Shown here in pieces: positions 16,864-23,323 of a DNA stretch of 23,323 nt. Made by a program: the position numbers and the translations under genes. This DNA comes from JAXGPP01 sp964436865 (lineage in GTDB: Bacteria > Planctomycetota > Planctomycetia > Pirellulales > Thermoguttaceae). The DNA lies in the NCBI GenBank assembly GCA_964436865.1, contig CAYTFK010000077.1:1-23323 (forward strand), given 5' to 3'. Every line of letters starts with the position of its first letter. Position 1 is the stretch's first letter. The notes below the pieces were generated by a model. The model had not been told where the DNA came from. It ran no database searches and saw only the letters and a list, made by a program, of their open reading frames with translations.

Positions 16864-17371
16864 GCCTGCGGCATACTGGAATCCGTACGTCGCCGGAGCG
16901 GCACTGGGAATCGTGCTGTTCCTGTCGCTCTTCATTACGGGCAATGGCTTGGGCGCGTCGGGCGGACTGGCCCGCGTGGCGGCGTTCTTCGAAGATCGCG
17001 TTGCCGCCGGCCACGTCGATCGCAATCCACAACTGGCGCCCATGGCCGGCGGCGACAACAGCCCTCTCGATCACCGCCTGGTATGGATGGTGTTGGGCGT
17101 TGTTGCGGGAGGTTTCGTGTCCGGCCTGCTGGCCGGACGGGCCCGAGTGGAGACCTGCAAGGGACCCGGCATCGGCAATACAACCCGGCTGCTGATGGCC
17201 TTTACCGGCGGCGGGCTGATGGGATACGGGGCAGGTCTGGCCCGCGGTTGCACCTCGAGTCAGGCGCTCTCCGGCGGCGCCGTCCTTTCACTCGGCAGTT
17301 GGGCCTTCATGATGATGGTCTTTGCGGGCGGCTACCTGCTCGCCTACCCCCTTCGCAAGGCGTGGCTCTGA
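16847..17371 (+). CDS. YeeE/YedE family sulfur transporter, N-terminal half
   Basis: A 174-residue membrane protein with four or five helices of the YeeE/YedE (TsuA-like) family; E. coli TsuA imports thiosulfate through a pore with conserved cysteines. The family block GCTSSQALSGGA (C135) is present, followed by the helix SWAFMMMVFAGGYLLAYPL. It covers about half of a full-length transporter; the other half is the next gene, so the two probably pair in the membrane. ATG 16847 is chosen over ATG 16829 because GGAGGAG (16833-16839) is well spaced for it. Overlaps the cytochrome b gene and lies 14 nt before the next gene. Closely similar to the gene at 21011 (both open with YWNPY and GLGAS). Thiosulfate is the best guess for cargo but is not shown. 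Confidence 0.87.
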   Translation: MELRREPAAYWNPYVAGAALGIVLFLSLFITGNGLGASGGLARVAAFFEDRVAAGHVDRNPQLAPMAGGDNSPLDHRLVWMVLGVVAGGFVSGLLAGRARVETCKGPGIGNTTRLLMAFTGGGLMGYGAGLARGCTSSQALSGGAVLSLGSWAFMMMVFAGGYLLAYPLRKAWL

Positions 17372-17385
17372 CGGAGATTCTGGAA

Positions 17386-18651
17386 ATGGCCCCTTACACC
17401 TTCGGTCACGGCGCCAGCATCCTCGTCACGCTGACGATCGGGTTCTTCTTCGGGTTTGTGCTGGAGCGGGCCGGATTCGGCAATGCCCGCAATCTGGCCG
17501 CCCAGTTCTATCTCTACGACATGCGCGTTCTGAAGGTGATGTTCACCGCGATCGTGACCGCCATGTTATTGATCTTCTTCGCCGCGGCTATCGGACTGGT
17601 CGATTTCAGCCGAGTGTGGGTGCCACCGACCTATCTCTGGCCGGGCGTGCTCGGTGGTTTCATCCTTGGCGTGGGCTTCATCATCGGCGGCTACTGTCCC
17701 GGCACATCCCTGGTGGCGGTATCCACCTTCAAGCTCGACGGCATCGTATACTCGGCAGGCGTCCTCTTCGGCCTGTTTCTGTTCGGCGAGACCGTGCCGG
17801 CCTACTGGGATTTTTTCAACCATGCCGGCGCTTTAGGCCGGCTGACGCTCTTCGATTGGCTGGGCGTCGATGCCGGAATCGTCGTGCTTGGAGTGGTGGT
17901 GATGGCCGTCGGGGCGTTCGCCTTTGCCGAGTTCGCGGAACGGTTCTTCTCCCGGCCGGGCCAGAAACCCGAACACTTGACTCCTCGCGCCAAGACATTT
18001 CGGCGGGCCGCCGTTGCGACGGCGGTCGTTGTTGCCGCCATCACCGTCATGGTTGGCCAGCCGAGCGTCGCCCGCAGGGTCGGTTGGGCCCGCGGCGGCC
18101 TGGAGCAGTCGATCGCCCAGCGGAAGGTCCATATCGATCCGGCTGAACTGTTGGACTTGATGCACAATAACCAGATCCAACTGGTACTGGCCGACGTGCG
18201 CCGAGCGTCTGATTTTCGCGTCTTCCATCTGCTCGACGCGCAGAACGTCAGCCTTGCAGAGATCGATTCAGGCTGGGCAGAGCAGATCCCCGCCCAGGCG
18301 GTGGTGGTGGCGATGTCGAACGACGAGCAGGCGGCCAACGAAGCCTGGAAACACCTTGCCGTGCAGATGAATCCCGATCCGCATCAACCGGTGGCCCATA
18401 TAAGCCGCGTCTACGTCCTGGCGGGCGGCGTCAATCGCTGGCTGGACATCTATCGGGAGGGACAGTCGCAAGCGCCGGGGCCGGAGGTCACGGCCAATGG
18501 CGATGACCGCTTCCGCCACACGTTCGACATGGCCCTGGGCAGCCGCCACCCGGCGTCCCGGCCCGACTTGAAAACCGCGCCGCACCGGGCGGTCGCCACC
18601 AAGGTGCAGGCCGTCAAGCCGGTCCGCAGCGTCGGCGGCGGCTGCGGATAG
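17386..18651 (+). CDS. YeeE/YedE second half fused to a rhodanese-like domain with a cysteine tail
   Basis: 421 residues. The first 180 form a YeeE/YedE half with GFVLERAGFG and the family motif GGYCPGTS (C104). A further hydrophobic helix (about 207-225) precedes a rhodanese-like domain (about 245-350) starting VLADVRRASDF. Where rhodaneses have the catalytic Cys this one reads VVVAMSND (M310), so it cannot use classical chemistry. The C-terminus is SVGGGCG, reminiscent of the GGCGG sulfur-carrying arm of SoxY. Membrane topology cannot be fixed, but the fusion places the rhodanese-like domain at one mouth of the transporter. Start 17386 removes a shadow extension from 17083. Likely role (inference): imports or exports a reduced sulfur species and hands sulfur to a carrier. 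Confidence 0.85.
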   Translation: MAPYTFGHGASILVTLTIGFFFGFVLERAGFGNARNLAAQFYLYDMRVLKVMFTAIVTAMLLIFFAAAIGLVDFSRVWVPPTYLWPGVLGGFILGVGFIIGGYCPGTSLVAVSTFKLDGIVYSAGVLFGLFLFGETVPAYWDFFNHAGALGRLTLFDWLGVDAGIVVLGVVVMAVGAFAFAEFAERFFSRPGQKPEHLTPRAKTFRRAAVATAVVVAAITVMVGQPSVARRVGWARGGLEQSIAQRKVHIDPAELLDLMHNNQIQLVLADVRRASDFRVFHLLDAQNVSLAEIDSGWAEQIPAQAVVVAMSNDEQAANEAWKHLAVQMNPDPHQPVAHISRVYVLAGGVNRWLDIYREGQSQAPGPEVTANGDDRFRHTFDMALGSRHPASRPDLKTAPHRAVATKVQAVKPVRSVGGGCG

Positions 18652-18980
18652 GTCCGACAGGCGCGCTTGCGCCCCTTCTCGCCGTGGCGCTCGAAGTCCG
18701 TGGCGGAGTGCTTTTTGCGGCAACTGTCCCCGCTCCACCGCGGACGGGCGCCGCACGTCTTCTGGCTGGTGCATTCTCGAACGACTGATGCGTGCGCCGG
18801 CCATCACCATCTTGCCGACTCGCCTGAAGCTGCGAATCTATAGGGGATGGCTGGGCTGCACAGACACCACTGATCGGGCCGGAATTCTGGCATTTTTGTA
18901 ACCACTGGCTGTCAATAAGCATCCATCGGGTCAGGCAGGCGACGCCCGGAATGAAGTCCTCTGGCTGGGAGAAGCACACG
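18652..18980. other. Gap between the two sulfur-cluster blocks
   Basis: About 330 bases with no supported gene. A short stem (GGCGC-GCTT-GCGCC, 18660-18673) just after the stop is too weak to call a terminator. AT-richer DNA at about 18890-18920 (CATTTTTGTAACC, TCAATAAGC) may contain the promoter of the MBL/rhodanese gene, but no pair with good spacing was found. Confidence 0.45.
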
Positions 18981-21008
18981 ATGTCTGCACGTTCATTCGC
19001 AGGGGTTGTAATGGTGTTGGGATGGGTCTGCGTCGGAATGCTGGCTTCGGTTTCGCCTCTCGGAGGCGCGGAGATCAAGGACACGGAATCGGCTGCTCAC
19101 GGATCCGAGGCCGCGCAGTACCAGGTGAAGGAGACGTACCAGTTTCCGGGTTTCAAGATCATCCAGCTTGAGCTGGGCGTGCTTTCGCACTACTCGTATC
19201 TGCTGGTAAGCGGGCGCGAGGCGCTCGTGGTTGATCCCGGACGGGACACCGCCAGCTACGTCGATGCGGCCAGGAAGGAAGGGGCAACGATCGCCGGCGT
19301 GTATCTCACGCACTCCCACGCCGACTTCGTGGCCGGGCATGCCGAACTGGCCCAGGCGGCGCCGATCTACGTCAATGCCAAGACCGGCGCGCAGTTCAAG
19401 CACCAGGCGGTCCGCGAGGGAGATACCCTGCCGGTTGGCGACGCCGTGCTAAAGATCCTGGAGACACCCGGACATACGCCGGATGGCACCTGCGCCTTGG
19501 TAGCCGGCAAGCCGAACCCGGATAAACCGCTGGCGATCTTCACCGGCGACACACTGTTCATCGGCAGCGTGGGGCGTCCCGATCTGCTGGGCGAGGGGAT
19601 GGCCGCCTCGACCCTGGCGTCGATGATGTTCGACACATGGAACGAGAAGCTCGCAAAGCTTCCCGACGACGTACTCGTCCTGCCGGCCCACGGAGCAGGC
19701 TCTCTCTGCGGCGCCAAACTGAGCGACGCCCCGTCGTCGACGATCGGTGAGCAGCGGGTAGCGAACCCCTATCTGTCGTACAACGGGAGGGGCGAGTTTA
19801 TCGCCGCCGTGCTGGAAGGGCTGCCCGACGCCCCCTCGTACTTCAAGCACAACGCCCAGATGAACCACGACGGCCCCGAACTCGTCGAGTGGCAGCCGAA
19901 GAACCTGCCGGCGATCAAGCCCGATGCCGCGCTCACCGACCCGGCCCAGTACTATGTCGTCGATATTCGCGGCGCCGAAGCCTACTCGGCCGCCCACGTG
20001 CCCAACTCGGTGAATATCGACATCCGCGGGCGGTTCGAAACGTGGGTCGGAACCATGGTTCCCTGGGACGCCAGGCTGGTGTTGTATGGCGAGGAGCAGG
20101 ATCTTCGCGAAGCACTGCATCGCCTGCATCGTGTCGGCTACAACCGCACGGAGAATCCGGTTGCATCCATCACGCCGGCCGACTGGAAACGCGCCGGTCT
20201 GCCGACCACTTCCAGCCGCATGGTCCCGCCGCAGGACTTGCATGCCCAGATGCAATCGAAGGAGTCGCCGCTGGTTGTCGACGTGCGACTTCCCTCGGAA
20301 TGGATGGGACTCAGAATCGGCACCGTGGTCAACATACCGCTCAACGAGCTTGCCCAGAAGGCGAGCAAACTCGACAAGAGCCAACCGGTGGTGGCGGTCT
20401 GCAACAGCGCCTACCGCTCGAACATGGCCGTGGGAATTTTGGAGCGGGCGGGTTTCAAACAACCGGCCAGCCTGGCCGGCGGCAGCGAAGCATGGATCGA
20501 CGCCGGGCTGCCGGTGATCGAGGCCTCGCCAGCGGGCGGCGGCGGCGCGAAACGTGAGATCAGGCTGGCGGAGCGGATCTCGGCCGCCGAACTGAAGCGG
20601 ATGCTCATGGATCTGCCCGATACGTTTCAAACGGTCGACATCCGGCCGCCATCGCAATATGCCGATTACAGCCTGCCCGGTTCAGAAAACGTCGACATTG
20701 CCGACCTGCTCGCCAATCCGGCCTACCTCACCGGTGCCGGGCCGTTGGTGATCGTTGATCGCGACGGATCGCTGGCGATGATGGCGGGCGGCATTCTCTC
20801 GCAGAAGACGCAGCGGCCGATCAAGGTCCTGTATGGCGGCCTGTCGGCGTACTGGTCGGAGACGGAGCTCGGCGGCGCTGCGGTACCCATCGCCACATCG
20901 ATTTCCCCCACACCGAGAGCGGCGCCCGCGGCGGCCCCCAGCCATCAGCCTGCTCCGGCCAAACCGGCTGCGCCGGCCAAACCCAAGAAGAAGAGCGCGG
21001 GGTGCTGA
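18981..21008 (+). CDS. Exported metallo-beta-lactamase protein with three rhodanese-like domains (persulfide-dioxygenase-like)
   Basis: 675 residues with signal peptide (1 to about 30, ending GGA-EI). The start at ATG 18981 has GGGAGAAG in place; ATG 18951 adds ten residues. The MBL domain (about 45-300) has THSHADFVAGH (H111, H113, D115) with Phe where two-metal enzymes have His, plus H165 (PGHTPD) and D190 (FTGDT). This is the one-iron pattern of persulfide dioxygenases of the ETHE1/CstB type, which oxidise glutathione- or protein-persulfides to sulfite. Three rhodanese-like domains follow (about 325-410, 415-510, 520-625). Only the second has the catalytic cysteine (C474 in CNSAYRS); the first has G370 and the third D593 there. 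A Pro/Ala/Lys tail ends in KKKSAGC. Heads the second block, 2 nt before the next gene. The signal peptide is unusual, since most such dioxygenases are cytosolic. Confidence 0.88.
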   Translation: MSARSFAGVVMVLGWVCVGMLASVSPLGGAEIKDTESAAHGSEAAQYQVKETYQFPGFKIIQLELGVLSHYSYLLVSGREALVVDPGRDTASYVDAARKEGATIAGVYLTHSHADFVAGHAELAQAAPIYVNAKTGAQFKHQAVREGDTLPVGDAVLKILETPGHTPDGTCALVAGKPNPDKPLAIFTGDTLFIGSVGRPDLLGEGMAASTLASMMFDTWNEKLAKLPDDVLVLPAHGAGSLCGAKLSDAPSSTIGEQRVANPYLSYNGRGEFIAAVLEGLPDAPSYFKHNAQMNHDGPELVEWQPKNLPAIKPDAALTDPAQYYVVDIRGAEAYSAAHVPNSVNIDIRGRFETWVGTMVPWDARLVLYGEEQDLREALHRLHRVGYNRTENPVASITPADWKRAGLPTTSSRMVPPQDLHAQMQSKESPLVVDVRLPSEWMGLRIGTVVNIPLNELAQKASKLDKSQPVVAVCNSAYRSNMAVGILERAGFKQPASLAGGSEAWIDAGLPVIEASPAGGGGAKREIRLAERISAAELKRMLMDLPDTFQTVDIRPPSQYADYSLPGSENVDIADLLANPAYLTGAGPLVIVDRDGSLAMMAGGILSQKTQRPIKVLYGGLSAYWSETELGGAAVPIATSISPTPRAAPAAAPSHQPAPAKPAAPAKPKKKSAGC

Positions 21009-21010
21009 TC

Positions 21011-21559
21011 ATGAACGAAACCCATTTGCCGCAGACCGAAGATCACCGGCCCGCCCCCTATTGGAATCCGTACCTTGCCGGACTGCTCCTTGGGGCGACG
21101 CTCCTCGCCTCGTTCCTGATACTCGGAGCCGGCCTGGGCGCTTCCGCGGGACCGGCTCGACTGGGCGCGTTCCTCGAGCAGCGCGTGGCGCCCAGCCACG
21201 TCGCTCAAAGCGACTACTTCGGCCACTGGGTCGAAGAGGGAAGGAGCCTGTTGTCGTACTACCTCGTCTACATGTTTGGCGGGGCATTTCTCGGCGGACT
21301 GTTCTCGGCGGTCCTCGCCCGGCGGGTCAATGTCGGCGTGGAACGCGGGGCGGCGTTCGGGCTCTGGCCGCGGCTCCTGCTGGCGCTGGGCGGTGGCGTG
21401 CTCGTGGGGTTTGCCAGCCGGCTGGCAAATGGCTGCACCTCGGGCCAGGCCCTGAGCGGCGGCGCGATGCTGCTCAACGGCAGCCTGGCCTTCATGGTGT
21501 GTGTTTTCGCCGGCGGATACGCCGCGGCATGGTTCGTGCGGAGACAGTGGCATGATTAA
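21011..21559 (+). CDS. YeeE/YedE family sulfur transporter, N-terminal half (second copy)
   Basis: 182 residues, paralogue of the gene at 16847. It has the same PYWNPY opening, GAGLGAS block and GCTSGQALSGGA motif (C142), with about five hydrophobic helices. Start ATG 21011 is preceded by GCGGGGTG; a GTG at 21002 inside the previous gene is also possible. It begins 2 nt after the MBL/rhodanese stop and overlaps the next gene by 8 nt, so it is co-translated with its other half. Function as for the first copy: passage of thiosulfate or another small sulfur species, by family only. Confidence 0.86.
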   Translation: MNETHLPQTEDHRPAPYWNPYLAGLLLGATLLASFLILGAGLGASAGPARLGAFLEQRVAPSHVAQSDYFGHWVEEGRSLLSYYLVYMFGGAFLGGLFSAVLARRVNVGVERGAAFGLWPRLLLALGGGVLVGFASRLANGCTSGQALSGGAMLLNGSLAFMVCVFAGGYAAAWFVRRQWHD

Positions 21560-23323
21560 CACCTACTTCGGCACCGAACAACTCGATACCCCGGCGGCGA
21601 TGTTCGCCGCACTCGTCATCGGCATGGCCTTCGGCTTTGTTCTCGAACGGGCCGGATTCGGCAGTTCGCGAAAGCTGGCCGGCATCTTCTACTTCCGCGA
21701 CATGACCGTGCTCAAGGTAATGTTTACCGCCGTGATCACCGCCATGCTCGGACTGTCGTACGCGATGGCCCTGGGCTGGATCTCGCCGGAGCAGGTCTAT
21801 GCTTTGCCCACGGTCTATCGCACGCAAATCCTCGGCGGCCTGCTGTTCGGCGTCGGTTTCGTCATGAGCGGCTGGTGCCCCGGCACGGGAGCCGTCGGGC
21901 TGGCCAGCGGTAAGCTCGACGCGGCCGCGTTCCTCGCCGGCGCGGTTGCCGGCTCGGTGCTCTTCAACGAGGCGTTTGGCGTGCTGGGGGCCGTCGGCAT
22001 CCTGCCCGGCGCCCACGAGAGCGGCGTACTCGGCGAACCCTCTGAGCCGCAGGTTGCCTTCGGGATGTCCCGACCGCTGTTCGCCTTCCTGTTCACGCTC
22101 GTGGCCGTCGCCGCCTTCAGCCTGGCGGAATGGGCTGAACGCCGGACGGTGGGCGGAGGCAAGTACCTCGGCAGCCCGCTGCTCAAGGCTCTGAGTCTGG
22201 CGCTGGTCGTGTTCGCCGCGGCGCTGTTCATTTTGCCCGGCCCTTCGCCGGCCATCGCCCTCCCAACGCCGCATGCGGCGACGTCCGCCATCTCGCTGCT
22301 CCAGAATATTGAGGCCGCCGAGGACCATCTTGAGCCGGAGGAACTGGCCGATCGACTCCTGTCGGGTGCAGGCGATACCGTCGTGGTCGACGTCCGCACG
22401 CCGGCCGAGTATGCCCGGTTTCACATCCGCGGCGCAATCAACGTCGCCTTGGCAGACCTTCCCACGGCGCTGGCCGACTACAAAGACCGCGGCACGATCG
22501 TGCTCTATTCCAACGGCATGACCCACCCGGCACAGGCCCGCGATGTCCTCGCGCAACTGGGCTACCAGAATGCGCGCCTCTTGACCGACGGCTTACAGGG
22601 CTTCGCCGAGCGGTGCTTGAAGCCGGCATCGCTTCGCGATGAACCGGTTTCCGCGGAGCAAGCGGCGAAGATCAACGCTTGGCGCCAGTTCTTCCTGGCG
22701 GCCGCTGCGGGTGGCAAGCCGCCGGTCACGCCCGCCAGTCGAGAGCAAACCGCGCCGCCGGATCGCGCCGGCGTTTCCGCATTCGTCGACGGAGCCTGGC
22801 TGACCGAGCGCCTCGGCGACCCCGGCGTGAGGATAATCGATGTGCGGTCCCAGCCGAAGTACAACTCGGGCCATATCCCCGGCGCGGTGTGCCTGAACCC
22901 CGAGAGCTTTCGCGGCGTGGTGGGAGGAGTCTCGTCGATGCTCCTGCCGGCCGATGTGCTGGCCCGACACTTATCGTTGATGGGAGTCCGCTCCGACGAC
23001 ACGGTGGTGCTGGTCCATGGCAATGTGCCTGACGAGACCGAACTCGGCAACGGAATCCGTGATGCAACCCTCGTGGGCATGGGCCTCCAGCGGCTGGGGC
23101 ACGCCCGTTGGGCGATTCTCGACGGCGGGTTCGCCCGCTGGGTGCAGGAAAAACGGCCGGTGACGACCGCCCTGCCCGACGTCGCCGAGAGCGAATACCG
23201 AGCCTCGGCGGGCCCGGACGGTTTCACCGTCGACGCTTCGTACGTCAACAGCCGGGTGAACGACGGATCGACCGTGATCCTCGACACCCGGCCCGCCGAT
23301 TATTTCCGCGGCGACAAGAGCGA
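21552..23323 (+). CDS. YeeE/YedE second half fused to rhodanese-like and thiosulfate sulfurtransferase-like domains (incomplete at window end)
   Basis: At least 590 residues; the gene runs off the end. Residues 1 to about 230 form the YeeE/YedE half with GFVLERAGFG and GWCPGTG (C109), matching the gene at 17386. A rhodanese-like domain (about 265-355, VVVDVRTPAEYARFH) has Ser at the catalytic position (S320, IVLYSNG). Then comes an arrangement like a two-domain thiosulfate/mercaptopyruvate sulfurtransferase: an N-type domain (about 415-535, RIIDVRSQPKYNSGHIPGA, with VHG where the Cys would be) and the start of a C-type domain (VILDTRPADYF). In such enzymes the catalytic Cys lies in the last domain, here beyond the window. 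The chain of domains on one transporter half is larger than usual and suggests sulfur is processed as it crosses the membrane. Confidence 0.86.
   Translation, partial: MINTYFGTEQLDTPAAMFAALVIGMAFGFVLERAGFGSSRKLAGIFYFRDMTVLKVMFTAVITAMLGLSYAMALGWISPEQVYALPTVYRTQILGGLLFGVGFVMSGWCPGTGAVGLASGKLDAAAFLAGAVAGSVLFNEAFGVLGAVGILPGAHESGVLGEPSEPQVAFGMSRPLFAFLFTLVAVAAFSLAEWAERRTVGGGKYLGSPLLKALSLALVVFAAALFILPGPSPAIALPTPHAATSAISLLQNIEAAEDHLEPEELADRLLSGAGDTVVVDVRTPAEYARFHIRGAINVALADLPTALADYKDRGTIVLYSNGMTHPAQARDVLAQLGYQNARLLTDGLQGFAERCLKPASLRDEPVSAEQAAKINAWRQFFLAAAAGGKPPVTPASREQTAPPDRAGVSAFVDGAWLTERLGDPGVRIIDVRSQPKYNSGHIPGAVCLNPESFRGVVGGVSSMLLPADVLARHLSLMGVRSDDTVVLVHGNVPDETELGNGIRDATLVGMGLQRLGHARWAILDGGFARWVQEKRPVTTALPDVAESEYRASAGPDGFTVDASYVNSRVNDGSTVILDTRPADYFRGDKS

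Noticed and set aside
1..23323. CRISPR arrays, insertion sequences, rRNA genes or phage genes
   Set aside because: No spaced direct repeats, transposase domains, terminal inverted repeats or phage proteins were seen.

Overview
The window (about 23.3 kb, GC-rich, strong G/C third-position preference) most likely comes from a member of the Planctomycetota. The evidence is the protein content: a TIGR03067-type planctomycete domain joined to a DUF1349 domain, an NPCBM plus beta-propeller plus dihaem protein of the HzsA-related type, a GH95 glycosidase, and secreted proteins with 'DxNxNG' calcium-loop-like motifs. This rests on recognised families, not on a marker gene or a search.

Layout. (1) 1-9.7 kb, plus strand: exported degradative or surface proteins, namely a GH95 alpha-L-fucosidase-like enzyme, a 1244-residue HzsA-related c-type cytochrome, an unknown secreted protein whose frame is interrupted by one TGA near its end, and a DUF1349/TIGR03067 protein. 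They have separate ribosome binding sites and look like separate transcription units. (2) 9.9-11.8 kb, minus strand: a glnK-amtB nitrogen operon with a good sigma-54 promoter candidate upstream. (3) 12.7-23.3 kb, plus strand: a tightly packed sulfur-redox cluster in two blocks. Block A is an octahaem cytochrome of the tetrathionate reductase (OTR) family, a membrane-anchored heptahaem cytochrome, a cytochrome b561-type membrane subunit, and a split YeeE/YedE transporter whose second half carries a rhodanese-like domain. Block B is a secreted metallo-beta-lactamase protein with three rhodanese-like domains (persulfide-dioxygenase-like), then a second split YeeE/YedE pair whose second half is fused to several rhodanese-like domains and runs off the window end.

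How block A and B may work together (inference): the cytochrome b subunit exchanges electrons with the quinone pool, the two multihaem proteins pass them to or from an external sulfur or nitrogen compound, the YeeE/YedE pairs move a reduced sulfur species such as thiosulfate across the membrane, and the MBL/rhodanese proteins handle sulfane sulfur. Two of these proteins end in an exposed cysteine tail, and four rhodanese-like domains lack the catalytic cysteine, so sulfur binding or relay is at least as likely as classical sulfurtransferase chemistry.

The two most interesting observations are this sulfur-redox/import cluster and the in-frame TGA at 8347-8349. After that TGA the same frame continues for 48 well-formed codons to a stop just before a terminator, and a 7-bp hairpin sits where a bacterial selenocysteine insertion element would be expected.
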